Shown piece after piece: positions 54,290 to 64,000 of a stretch of 64,000 bases of DNA. The stretch covers positions 34,244,019 to 34,308,018 of the forward strand of contig CM067306.1 in NCBI GenBank assembly GCA_034231615.1, read 5' to 3'. The position numbers and the translations under genes were made by a program. Numbering within the stretch: position 1 is the first letter of the stretch; each line of letters begins with the position of its first letter. The stretch is from Meghimatium bilineatum (Eukaryota; Mollusca; Gastropoda; Stylommatophora; Philomycidae). The notes below the pieces were generated by a model. The model made no database searches, was not told the origin of the DNA, and saw only the letters and a list, made by a program, of their open reading frames with translations.

Positions 54290-54985
54290 CCTGATAATGC
54301 ACAAGATATGCTGAAACAACTTTGTCATCTTTCAGAACACATTGGCCTTCAGGTCAACACTTTCAAGACTAAAGTTAATGAATTTTACTAAATGTAAAAT
54401 TAAAATTACCCTCAACAGAGAAACAATTCAGACAGTTGATAACTTTTCTTATTTTGGCAGTAAAATGACACAAGATGGAGATACAACAAAAGAGATCTCT
54501 ACCAGAATTGTGTTGGTATCAAGTGCGTTCCACCACCTAACAAACATCTGAAAGTCAAAAACAATAAGTAAACATACCAAACTACGACTGTTCAACTCCA
54601 ATGTGATATCCGTGTAGACAAAAGCACTGGAAAAGAAATTGAACTCATTTGAAAATAAATGTCTTAGAAGACTCTTAAATATTGATTGGGAAGAATTCAA
54701 GTCAAATAAGCAAGTAAGAGAAGAAACAAAAGAGCAATATGTTTCTACAACATTAAGAAGAAAACGATGTACTTAGAATGAATGAAAATAGACTGCCACT
54801 ACAAGCATTAAAATGGGTTCCAGATGTCAAAAGAAAAAGACCAAGACAGACTCTTCGCAGAACAACTATCAAAGAGTGTATGACTATGGGTCTCAACAAC
54901 ATTCAAGAATTACATACAGTTGCATCACATCGCTCGAACTGGAGAGCTCTGGTTTCTGCCCTACGTTGAAGAAACATAGATAGAT
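54290..54985 (+). mobile_element. LINE family E, C-terminal part
   Basis: HIGLQVNTFKTKV, DNFSYFGSKMTQDGDTTKEI, RPRQTLRRTTIKECMTMG and NIQELHTVASHRSNWRALVS. It ends in a (ATAG)n-like tail (ACATAGATAGATAGG). Confidence 0.7.
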
Positions 54986-55142
54986 AGGTCTAGATATAAT
55001 ATGTTGTCAATATCCAAATGCTGATGAGTAAAAGCCACTCTTGTTAGCACAATGCCATTCTTTAAAAAGTGCTGTACAATTATATATATATAGATAATAC
55101 TGTATAAATATAATATTAGATAAGACCTACTATTAATGTTAT

Positions 55143-55330
55143 GCCAGTGTTTCCCAATGTGAGTCTCACACTGCTCAGAGGGGCAATTTGATGATTGTTT
55201 AGGAGAGTGAGGCAATTTTATTGTGAATATTATTAAGAATTATATGTTACTTGGGGGGGGGGGGGGGGGGGGATCCGAATTTTATAAAGACGGGGCATCG
55301 TAAAAAAAAAAGGTTGGAAAACATTCATGA
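55143..55330 (+). mobile_element. Possible non-autonomous hAT-like element with poly-G
   Basis: The left end CAGTGTTTCCCAATGTG resembles hAT termini. The right edge GGTTGGAAAACATTC could be its degenerate inverted copy. A 21-G run (about 55252-55272) lies inside. No clean target duplication was found. Confidence 0.35.
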
Positions 55331-55424
55331 TTAGGAACAAGAGTCACAGTACTAGGGGCATTCTCATATATTCTCTGCTTGCTGTTCTATCAACTACCTA
55401 AACGAGTATTAGCTCAGAATCTCA

Positions 55425-57345
55425 ATCAGTTGCTGATTACGCATTCTTCTCATCTTTCCGGAGAGGAAGCACTTTCTCCCATTGCCTCTAGTCCCTCCCA
55501 TTTCCACCATTCTCTGAATATGTAGATTGTTTCTTGATTAGATACTGGCTTCACAACATGTGAGGAATTTCCATAAGTGCTCTGCCCTCCGTTCCAGCAG
55601 CCATCCCAGTGTATGTAGATTCAGTCCCAGTCAGGTGTTGATTGCGTGATCTTGGAGACCTTCCAAAAAATTACTTTTCCTTTCCTCCCCTCTAGATACT
55701 CCCATTTCGAATATTCTCTGTATGTGTACGTTCTCAGCCTCACTGACACCATCTTCATCATGAAATCAATTTATTACTGCCTTGATCAAGTCTGCTGTAT
55801 CTCTTTTTAGCATTGTGCCAATAACATTGCCTGCCAATAAGTCGGTTCTCTCATTTCCCCTGACCCCAGCATGACTTGAACAGTAGATTCATGTAATGCT
55901 CTGTGCATTGTTAAGAAGAGTGACCCATTCAATTCTGATATACCCATTCCTTGCACTGCATACTTTGAGAGTCCAATAGAATCACTGAGTCTGTTGGTGG
56001 TTACGTCACCAGCCAAGTAAGAGCTGCTGTCCCGGCTTCTATTTCCATTCTCATACTCGATGTTGTAGTGGGGTACGCAGATGACTTCTCAGTTAATTTC
56101 TTGCCATTTTGGTAGGCCACAAAATCCCAATCACACCTGTTTGTCTCTTGCGTTACTGAGCGTCTGTGTAAATTATTGTATCATTTGGCTTCAAGTGCTG
56201 CAGTATGAGTTCCTGTATCATTTGCTCTGTTCAGTTGACAGTCCAGTTGCTGCACTCTCTTCCCATCTGTATCACAACTGTTGTCAATAACTTTCTATCT
56301 TTGCCAAATACCACCCATTCACAATCTCTTCCCACTTCCTCCAGCTCACAAACTCTGAGTATCTACTGCTTCTGCCATCCATTACCTTCAACTCTTGATA
56401 CGCCTTCCTTTTGTGTTGTCTAGAGATTGGTGTAAGAGAGATGATCATTATTGGCAACCTTGAAGTATTCTTTAACATGATTGATTTTCTGTTTTGCTTT
56501 AATGCTTGGTAGGTCTAAGAGAAACCTCATGGCCGTGATAGGTGTATCTCTTGTGCATCTTAGGACTGCTCTCATTTTGAACTCCAGCCTATTCACCTGT
56601 GTTTATAACAGTGTAAGTAAACCTAAGCCATAGTCCTAGGACCGGCCCTAACAACTGCGGGGCCCAATGCGAAACAGATTACGCGGGCCCAGTCTATCCC
56701 AGGGAAGAGGATAATAAAATAAATTCTAATATGAATTTATGGGCCTATGAAGTGCGGGGCCCACTGCGGCTGCATAGGTTGCAATGGCCTAAGACCGGCC
56801 CTGCATAGTCCAACACATATAATACAACTGCTTGCATCATCTAAAAAAGAGTTTCCTGAGGCATCTCTACAAATGCCATGATTTTACTGCACTGACACCT
56901 TCCTAGCTTTCTGAATGACTTTATCCACATGTTTTATCAAAAATGATGCCTATATATTTCATAGTCTGCTCCCTGTCAATGCTGATGCCAATGCAGGTGG
57001 CTGCTGGTACCCAGTACTGTATCTGTGACTATGTTGTTGTTCCGCGAGAACTAGATGATCTTTGCCTGCCTTAGTGAGATTGATGACTGCCTTGTGGTCA
57101 GTACACCAGAGCGACAAATGTTCTAGATTGTTCAAATGCCTTAGACGCCATCAATCATTATCTTTTGTTTCTGCTTGTACAGTAAAGTTAAAAGAGGTTG
57201 TCAGCATATCCTGCCAGGTTCAGCCTCCTGAAGCTGCGCCTAAGCATCTTCTAGGTCGATTGTGGCGACCACTGTTTCCTTCTTTACCTGAAAGCCCTCT
57301 TAGAAGTCATAGGGCGAGAATTGCCGCATTTGTGGTCTTGTCTCT
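55425..57345 (-). mobile_element. LINE family G, RT to C-terminus, degenerate
   Basis: Near 57260-57330 the minus strand reads VATIDLEDA, an RT motif A. Near 55430-55560 the family G tail appears in antisense. The body is heavily decayed and holds a 167-bp MITE. Confidence 0.55.
56637..56803. mobile_element. hAT-type MITE with 8-bp target duplication
   Basis: The left end TAGGACCGGCCCTAAC and right end (reverse complement) CAGGGCCGGTCTTAGG are imperfect inverted repeats. Inner blocks GCGGGGCCCA/TGGGCCCCGC extend them. The element is flanked by exact 8-bp direct repeats CATAGTCC at 56629-56636 and 56804-56811, the target length typical of hAT transposons. It is 167 bp with no coding. Confidence 0.85.
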
Positions 57346-57349
57346 TCCA

Positions 57350-58155
57350 GGTCTGTATATGCACCTAGAGTGTCAGGAAGTAAGTCTCTATTTTCCAAAT
57401 CGAAGGCCAGTCTCCAGCACCTTGCTGTTGGAAAACACTACACTGCGTTTGACGGCAAAGCTTGTCAATCTAGCCTAGTGAAACGACCAAACACCAAACG
57501 ACTGAAACGTGCTATAAAAAAGCCGTTGGTTCATAAAAAAAATTATTTAATTTAATAAATAAATAAATGAAAATGCATTCCAAAAAACGTACGCACACTA
57601 CTCACTACGACTACAGTACAGTGCTACACCTTTATTCAAAACATTATTTTAAATTTACACAAGAACAGCAAATCTAACACACGATTTAGACCTACCCTAA
57701 AGATCGTGCGTAGACGCAAAGAGAATACAAGGAGTGTTGTGTTTAGTTCGCTAGGTCAGCCTAATAATCAACATGCCTCAATGCCTGAAATAAATGTTAA
57801 ATGGGGTTCGGCGACAAAAGTTAAAACGTAAATTACGAAGAAAGCAACATACCAAATTAAAGTTTATCCCGTCCTTTGCTATAAAACTCCAAAGAAAGTT
57901 GTATAGCTTTTAAAAAAAACATACAATTGCGGATTATAATATAAAATATTGTAGAATGTAAGTTTATAAAATACGATCTGATTCAAATAATGGATTCTGT
58001 TTGTAGAAGAATATTTCAATTTTTCTTTATTTTTAAAAGTAATCGATACTTCCTGAGTTGCTTACTAGTATCGATTCACACTCTACCTGTAGAGCTAGTT
58101 GCCATTTTATGGCGTGGAAAATAACATTGATGAAAGCAAGATAACGACGCGATAA
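57350..58155. other. AT-rich spacer, no gene recognised
   Basis: The open frame at 57062-57478 is a shadow of the LINE on the other strand. The rest shows no family. Confidence 0.3.
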
Positions 58156-58159
58156 GAGC

Positions 58160-58800
58160 ATGCAAGGAAACAGTGGTTCATTGGCTAAAAGTACCAGAAG
58201 ACTGGCAAAACTTAATAATAGTACCAATATAGAAGAACAAAAGAGACTATGAATCATACAGAGGTATCTCCCTACTAAGTCACTCAGGGAAAATGTATGC
58301 CAAAATATTAGAAATATGTCTAATATACATCACAGACCCATAATTGAGCTCCTTCCAGTTTGAATACCAGGAGAGGAGTAAATTATACATATGCTCTTTT
58401 TCCTTGAGATAACTAAGTGAAAAATCACTAGCTTACAATCAAGAACTAAACACAATATTCATAGACCAGGAAAATGTATTCGATAGAGTCAATAGAAATG
58501 CTTTATAGGAAACACTATACAACTACGGAATCAGAAGTCAGTTCTTAGCAAATATAAAAGCCCTTTACCAGAACCGTCAAAGCTCAGAAAGAACTATCGA
58601 CGGAATGACTTCATCTTTCGAAACAAAATCAGAGGTAAGACAAGAATGTGTTCTCTCACATATACTTTTTTAACATATACATGGACAGAATAACAAAAGA
58701 ATCACAAAAAGAAGAAAGTAAACAGTACAGTAATAAGAGAAGAATCTGATGGGGAATTAAATAACGGAGTCGACGAATTGCTATGTGCTGATGTCTTCTT
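58160..58800 (+). mobile_element. LINE reverse transcriptase, N-terminal palm
   Basis: The plus strand reads VPEDWQNLIIVPIYKKKRDY, YRGISLLSHSGKMYAKIL, TIFIDQENVFDRVNRNAL and ALYQNRQSSE, typical LINE RT fingers/palm. It abuts a minus-strand LINE 3' end at 58800. Confidence 0.7.
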
Positions 58801-59560
58801 CTTTCGTTCACTTGAAACATGTCTATATCTGTATTTCTGTCTCCTTAATAAAACTCATTGTCTTTTGTAGTTCGCACAGTTGCCCATTGAGCTTTGATTC
58901 CAGTGTTGATTCCTCTGACCAATATGATTGCCTCGGCGTTTCATACTTATGACACTCTTGAAGTATATGTTTGGCACTCTGTGATGCATGTACATTTGGA
59001 CGTGTTGCCAATCCTGAATTTTGTGTACAAGTGACTGCGAAATCGGTTGTGTCCCGTTCTGAGACGCAGAAGTACAACTTTTTCTGATCTGTTCATAATG
59101 TGATAGTTGTCTTGTGTTGGTGTTTGTGGCTTTCTTATTGACTTGATCATCTGGTTTTTTTCTGATGGTAGGTGATTGGTACATCTGGTTGGTTTTCGGC
59201 AGCACCTTCCTTAGCCAGTTGGTCTGCTTTTTCATTTCCTGGTATTCCACAGTGAGAGGGTATCCACTGCATGGTTACCTTATACTGGTAAGACAGTTGA
59301 TTAAGTAGTTTTTGCAATTCTGTTAGCTTTCCAGACTGTAGAGCTTGAAACACTGATCTTGCATCTGTCATAAATACCGTGGAGCAGGGTTGAAGTTCAG
59401 CAGCTTTTCAGTTGTCATCCTAATTGCGTGGATTTTTGCATCATAATTATTGCATAATTTCCTTATTAGTATATTAATCGTATCTCTAGGCTTGTGTGAA
59501 TATTCTATGTATACACCCGCACCTCCATCTCACACTGCATTCTGTGCTGACCCATCACAT
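58800..59560 (-). mobile_element. LINE family K, RNase H and C-terminal tail
   Basis: The minus strand reads DARSVFQALQSGK, TMQWIPSHCGIPGNEKADQL (RNase H C-terminal motif), LLRLRTGHNRFRSHLYTKF and AKHILQECHKYE. The frames are shifted between blocks. This type of RNase H LINE is, from memory, common in molluscs and some other invertebrates. Confidence 0.75.
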
Positions 59561-59884
59561 GAATGATCACCATCCCCCCTCCCTATTTGGCCGTAATACT
59601 TTACACATAGGAAGTTTTGAAAAAAAAGAAGAAGTTTACATATGAAAGATTTTGAGTAATGAATAGTTTTCTTAGTTTTACCGTCATATAAAAGAGGGCG
59701 GTGGTGTGGTTTGCTGTGCAGTCTCCGTAGTGATAATTATGAGGTCACGTTATCTAATGGGGGAGGGAGTGTTGAATTATTTCATGTGTTGGTAGTGTCA
59801 GAAGGAGGAGCATAGAATATTAACACTGATCTCCCATGCATGTCATAAGAGATTACTAATAGGTTTGAGGTGAGTGTTGAGTAT

Positions 59885-60075
59885 CTTCTTCTTCAGCGTT
59901 CATTCTCAAATGATGCCGCTGGATCTCCCATGTAGCAGGACTATGATGCCACTAGATTTCCAGCAGGATGTAGTCCAGAGAATGTAAATGCGTTGTGTCG
60001 CCGTTTTATTTGCGCCAATGGTCCGACACATCCGTCTTCGACGGGAGTGTTAGAGTATGAGAACGAACAATAAAA
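59885..60075 (-). mobile_element. SINE family B copy
   Basis: Well preserved: on the plus strand CTTCTTCAGCGTTCATTCTC, GATCTCCCATGTAGCAGG, CTAGATTTCCAGCAGGATG, GCGTTGTGTCGCCGTTTTAT, TTGCGCCAATGGTCCGACAC. An AT microsatellite follows at 60095. Confidence 0.65.
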
Positions 60076-60093
60076 AGAACCACTCAAACATTC

Positions 60094-60094
<1 letters not shown>

Positions 60095-60158
<64 letters not shown>
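60095..60158. repeat. (TA)n microsatellite
   Basis: About 32 uninterrupted TA units. Confidence 0.95.
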
Positions 60159-60159
<1 letters not shown>

Positions 60160-60161
<2 letters not shown>

Positions 60162-61255
60162 GCCTTGTATCCTCCATTCATATACAAATATAATACTTAC
60201 TGATGTATGTTTTATAATTATTTTTATTTATAATAAAATTTATAATAAAACACATTCTTTATCCATGCCTTTAGAAAGTTCGATATTTCTATTTATTTCC
60301 TTGCTTTTTTAATCTTTTGCAGGGTGGTGCCCAAAACGCAGTCAGTATTCAGCACACTTTGTATGATCAAATTGACAGAGAGTTTGGCCAACTATCTTAA
60401 TAAACATAACTGCTGATACAGACTTAATCAGTAATTACGGTTTTAAAGGAGTTACAATCATGTTAATCTGTGAGAAACCTCTTTCATGTTCACCTGAGGA
60501 GATCTGAATGATGTCAATATTGTGAATTGAAGGTTTTGGGAGTTTTTTCGTCCCTGTATTCTTAGAAACTCTGTATCATATTTCTTTCGTTCAAACGAAA
60601 CCTCATGGACAAATGTCTAGTTTCTGCTCTGCCATATGTTAGAAGATTTTGTATTTCTTCAGGTCACTGTTTTTCGACAAGCACCGAGACCCTCTTGGGT
60701 AAATACGTTTCTTCATATTCGAACAGTCGTTATTTCAGTGAAGTATCCAAGCTGTCATAAAAGGAAACAGTGCATATTGGTTGGTCAACTTTTCTATCCC
60801 TTTTGTAAATTTGAATTCCTTGGAAAATTAGAGACTTTGCAGTTTAAACGGCTTCCTGGTAGTACTGTCCAGGGCATAATCGCCTTTCTACAAACAACTG
60901 TATAGTGCGCTCAATTACTTTATTGGCACCATTTAATGTATGTTAGTTCTTGCAATATCAGGTTCAGTTCAGAAAGCTCTTGAAGGGCATGACACACCAA
61001 TCGTAAGTCAAAAATAAACTCCAAAGTAGTAATCTTCTTCATTAATCCCTCATCTTTTTTTATCTCTGGAATTATTATCTTAAACATTTCTAAAATGACA
61101 AAATAAGTCTTTATAGTCCTACCAAACCTCAGATACTTAACGAAAGCTGGATGCTACCCAACGAGTGCTTAATATTCGTACAATTTTCAACAACTGCGCT
61201 TCCAGTGAACTGGCACATGCATGGAGTTTGCGATTATTCTAAGCCCAACATTACA
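60160..61255. other. Spacer, no gene recognised
   Basis: A plus-strand open frame at 60636-60905 has no recognisable motif. No repeat family matched. Confidence 0.3.
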
Positions 61256-61259
61256 GCTG

Positions 61260-61679
61260 CACTATCACATTATCATCATTAAGTGCCGTCTCCGCAACGA
61301 GGGTTGGCTGCAACAGATCTCCAACATTCCCTGTCTCTTGTCTTGGTGGTGCACTCTACTAGACTGTAACCTGTCCATCGTGTGATGTTACTCTACCACT
61401 TGTAACTAGCCTACCTCTTGCTCGCTTCCCTTTGACTTTTCCCTCAAGTAAAGTCTTCAATAGGGTGTCATGTCTTTTAATGTGTCAAAAATATTTTATT
61501 TGCTTGATCTTTATTTCTCTTAGTAGTTCTTTCTTTATATTAAATGTCTTTAGCACCTCTTTATTTGTTTTCTTCTCTTTCCATGATGTTATCCCTATTC
61601 CTCTATATACCCACATCTCAAAGACATCAATTCTGTTTTCTAACTGTTTATTTAGTGTCCATGCACTATCACAAGCAAC
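61260..61679 (-). mobile_element. LINE 3' end
   Basis: The minus strand reads SAWTLNKQLENRIDVFEMWV, RGIGITSWKEKKTNKEVLK and, after a shift, HIKRHDTLLKTLLEGK. It is 5'-truncated. Confidence 0.65.
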
Positions 61680-61935
61680 CAATAAAAGGTGGTAATGCTA
61701 GAAAAACTGTATGAAAATAATACTCAGGTGGGAGACAGGTTATGAAGTTCTGTGGAGTTCTGTTATGTGCGTATCTTGACAAAGGCTATTTAGTTCGAAA
61801 CGTCGATTATGTCATGTGCATTGTCATTGTATTATATCCTGTGTTTTGTTTTGTATATTATTTCACGTAAGCATCCGACAGTGACAGTGTGTCAGTCGTC
61901 ATTCAGTAGAACACCGTAACCTGTCTCCGACTGAG
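61680..61935 (+). mobile_element. 256-bp element with 13-bp flanking repeats, inverted ends and hammerhead-like core
   Basis: Exact direct repeats TATCACAAGCAAC lie at 61667-61679 and 61936-61948. Inside, ATACTCAGGTGGGAGACAGG near the left and its imperfect inverse (CCTGTCTCCGACTGAGTA) at the right form about 30-bp inverted repeats. At 61775-61805 CTTGACAAAGGCT, a loop and AGTTCGAAACGTCG form the Penelope/hammerhead-like motif. No coding capacity. I infer a non-autonomous element mobilised by a Penelope-type enzyme. Confidence 0.6.
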
Positions 61936-61975
61936 TATCACAAGCAACAGAAATTAAACATTAATTCAGGCACTC

Positions 61976-62117
61976 CTCTGTCAATCCAATAGAATGAAGA
62001 CATCTAATCAAAGCGGAGAAGATTCCGGCGGGTGGTACATCTTCTAGTTCAACTAAGTCAATAAATAAATTAACGAGTATGATCATTTCACAACCTGAAA
62101 TTATTGCACGAATATAT
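61976..62117 (-). pseudogene. hAT transposase-like fragment
   Basis: After a TTTCAG the minus strand reads CEMIILVNLFIDLVELEDV and GIFSALIRCLHSIGLTEECL, resembling the central part of hAT-type transposases (as in ZMYM/SCAND3-like domesticated proteins) before the D-G-A motif. The rest is missing. Confidence 0.5.
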
Positions 62118-62254
62118 CAAACAATGTAGATGTCTGACTGATTGTTGTAGCCTCGTCGATGATTAATTAATACGGATATTAAATTGCAGGTGTGGGGTGA
62201 AAAGGGAACGCATTGCTCTAGGCGGACCCAGGGTTAGCAGATAACCAAGATCCC

Positions 62255-62610
62255 AAATGTACCTCCACGCGGTGCACCCTGGAAACAGAAATACAGCAGC
62301 TCGAGCTGATTCTGGCCAAATCATTTGGGGATCGTGTCCGAGAATGTGGAGGCAGCAGATGGAAATAGATTTGACTGCACAAGAGACAGACAATATCTCC
62401 GACACCACCAGCATCACCACATATAGCGACACTGTCGACATACAGTGAAGCTAGTCAGTCCAGTCCGAACATTGGAGGGGCGGCCAATGTAAAATGCACG
62501 TAAAGGTAGATGCATGGCGAGAGACAAATAGATTTCATACCGAGTACAATGAAAGGGCAGAACAGCGCTAGAGGGCAGAGTGAACTGCAAATAGAAAGTG
62601 AAAAGTCCCT
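62255..62610 (+). mobile_element. Interspersed repeat Y, second copy
   Basis: The same ordered blocks as 44800-45180 on the other strand, including the diagnostic GTGCACCCTGGAAACAGAAA at the start and AGCGCTAGAGGGCAG near the end. Confidence 0.6.
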
Positions 62611-62689
62611 AGGAAAGGGGAACTACAAGCTCCGTCAGCTCGAGACGAGCTTCTAGTTACCTGTGTTCCTTACAGGCAGAGACCCAGAC

Positions 62690-63235
62690 CCATTCATTGG
62701 CGTTTGGTAAAGCAAGAAGACCTAATCCAACTCTAATGTCGAGCCTTCCTAAACCGGAAATATGCTCGCGAAGAGAAAGGGTTCTGTACCCGATGGGCTT
62801 AGGCAAGAAAGGGACAACGATGGTAGTTCTGGCCCAACTCTACTGTCAAGGTTTCCTATACCGGAAGTACACTTGCAGAGAGAAAGGGTTCCGTACCCGA
62901 TGGGCTCAGGCACAAAAGGGACAACGATTTAGCCCTGGCCCAACTCAACTGTCAGGTTTTCCTACACCGGAAATACACTTGAAGAGAGAAAGGGTTCAGT
63001 ACCTGATGGGCTCAGGCGCTATTGGGACAAGGACGATCAGCTCGAGAACGCCTTCCTCTCAAACGCGTCGTGTGAGACTCGAACTTGGGCAAGGGGTACA
63101 CGATGTTGATGAATGACACCTCGGCTAAGAGGGCGAAAGAGCCAGGGTCCAACTCCTCTGTTGAGTTCTTCCCCTTAAGGAACCAGGCTCACGGATGACA
63201 AACGGTTCAGTACCCAATGGGCACAGGCACAGCAC
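62690..63235. repeat. Tandem repeat, about 106-bp unit, 3-4 copies
   Basis: Units contain GAGAGAAAGGGTTCCGTACC, CGATGGGCTCAGGCACAAAA, GGGACAACGAT and CAACTCTACTGTCAAGG. The period is 106-107 bp, with a diverged last unit near 63190. It adjoins SINE family C. Confidence 0.8.
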
Positions 63236-63239
63236 GCCC

Positions 63240-63526
63240 AATTACACGAGGCAAGTTCATAGACAGTGGAACACCTCGTGCGAGTCAGACGAGAGCAAAA
63301 ATCGTCTGGGCGAAGAGTCGCCACTACGCGTGCTTGGAGACAGATATAGAGGCTGTCACAGGCTAAGGGTAGCCCACCCGAACTGTCAAGGCAAGCCGAA
63401 ATCGGATGTGCTATGCCTACAAGGCGCATAACGGTGGCACAACGTAATCACGCTCCCGGCGGAAACCGCACGGATATCCGTGATGGTTACAATGGAGCGA
63501 ACGCAAAACAAACAAACAAACATTGC
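63240..63526 (+). mobile_element. SINE family C copy
   Basis: Second copy of the element at 3510-3792, with the same order of blocks and an (AAAC)n tail (CAAACAAACAAACA). It directly follows a 106-bp tandem array. High similarity to a copy 60 kb away suggests fairly recent activity. Confidence 0.75.
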
Positions 63527-64000
63527 AGTTGAATAGTTTTTTAAAAACTGGAAATCTTCCTAACAATATTTAAAATTTTACTGTTTGGTAATTTAATTAC
63601 CTTTGTGGTCAGATACGCTTCTTTCAACCACGGACGTGAGTCCAATATAGTTATATCATGGCTTTTTGAGTATCAATCATAATGAATATTGGGGTTCAAG
63701 TAATATAGCAGAGCAGCTACAACGTAGGCAGTAGGTAGGTAGTTAATGAGTTTGCCTCTCTTTTGGAGAGGCGTGCCCCTTTCAACCAGCGGACAACAAG
63801 GTCCAATTAGGTTATATCAGGATACACTACCATAAAATATTAGAGGTAATAAAGACACCAAAGTTATTCAGCTCCAACGTATTCGTTATAGTTAAATCTT
63901 ATTGAGAGTGTTCAGTCTTTATGACTTGGATGCTTACTCTCACCTCGCAAGAAGGGGTACACGGAGAGGTAAGTAGTTTGATGTACTTTTCTGAGATTTC
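63527..64000. other. Right edge, imperfect duplicated segment
   Basis: CTTTCAACCACGGACGTGAG with a TATAGTTATATCA stretch (about 63620-63660) recurs loosely as CTTTCAACCAGCGGACAACA with AGGTTATATCA (about 63780-63820). No gene seen. Confidence 0.35.

Noticed and set aside
57062-57478. 138-codon plus-strand frame
   Set aside because: Lies over minus-strand LINE RT sequence and shows no motif of its own.
62697-63116. 139-codon frame over the 106-bp array
   Set aside because: The frame follows the tandem repeat and loses register between units. No family resemblance.
1-64000. LTR retroelement, retroviral or Polinton-type sequence
   Set aside because: No long terminal repeats, gag, protease, integrase or capsid motifs were recognised. 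All RT motifs fit LINE or Penelope types.

Overview
The window is AT-rich, repeat-rich animal DNA with spliced genes. It holds several lineages of non-LTR retrotransposons (LINEs) including RNase H-bearing ones, a Penelope-like element, tRNA-derived and core-domain SINEs, hAT-type remnants and many minisatellites. This mix, together with a spliced BMP5-8-type gene, points to an invertebrate. I infer a lophotrochozoan, most likely a mollusc, but no lineage-diagnostic gene is present, so that is a moderate inference only.

Two host genes can be assembled, both on the minus strand. (1) A complete BMP5/6/7/8-class ligand lies at 28434-50936. It has seven coding exons with consistent phases and consensus GT-AG borders, giving 416 codons: signal peptide, latency prodomain, RNKR furin site and a seven-cysteine growth-factor domain. 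Its finger-1 region lacks the usual W-x-x-W motif and has one extra residue exactly at the exon 6/7 junction. (2) Part of an ankyrin-repeat gene lies at 2110-11591. Two exons are well supported, one is probable and one tentative first exon is proposed; the gene should continue past the left edge.

Everything else is mobile or tandem-repeat DNA. Left part (1-28 kb): ankyrin-gene introns filled with LINE 3' ends and SINEs, a Penelope-like element at 14.4-16.7 kb, LINE reverse transcriptase fragments at 17.6-18.9 and 19.6-20.6 kb, and minisatellites at 20.8, 25.7, 26.1 and 27.6 kb. Middle (28-51 kb): the BMP gene, whose introns hold a 1.8-kb minisatellite of 20-bp units, LINE copies of several families in both orientations and several more arrays. 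Right part (51-64 kb): stacked LINE remnants with a 167-bp hAT-type MITE carrying an 8-bp target duplication, an hAT transposase remnant, a 256-bp element with 13-bp flanking repeats and a hammerhead-like core, and a 106-bp tandem array beside a SINE.

The most interesting non-genic signal is a set of SINE families with different 5' parts and tails that share one central domain (around GAAGTCGGATGTGT). Several insertions can be read as nested events with exact 13-bp target-site duplications. No prokaryotic features, CRISPR arrays, rRNA genes or functional tRNA genes were seen. No LTR retroelement or capsid-bearing element was recognised.
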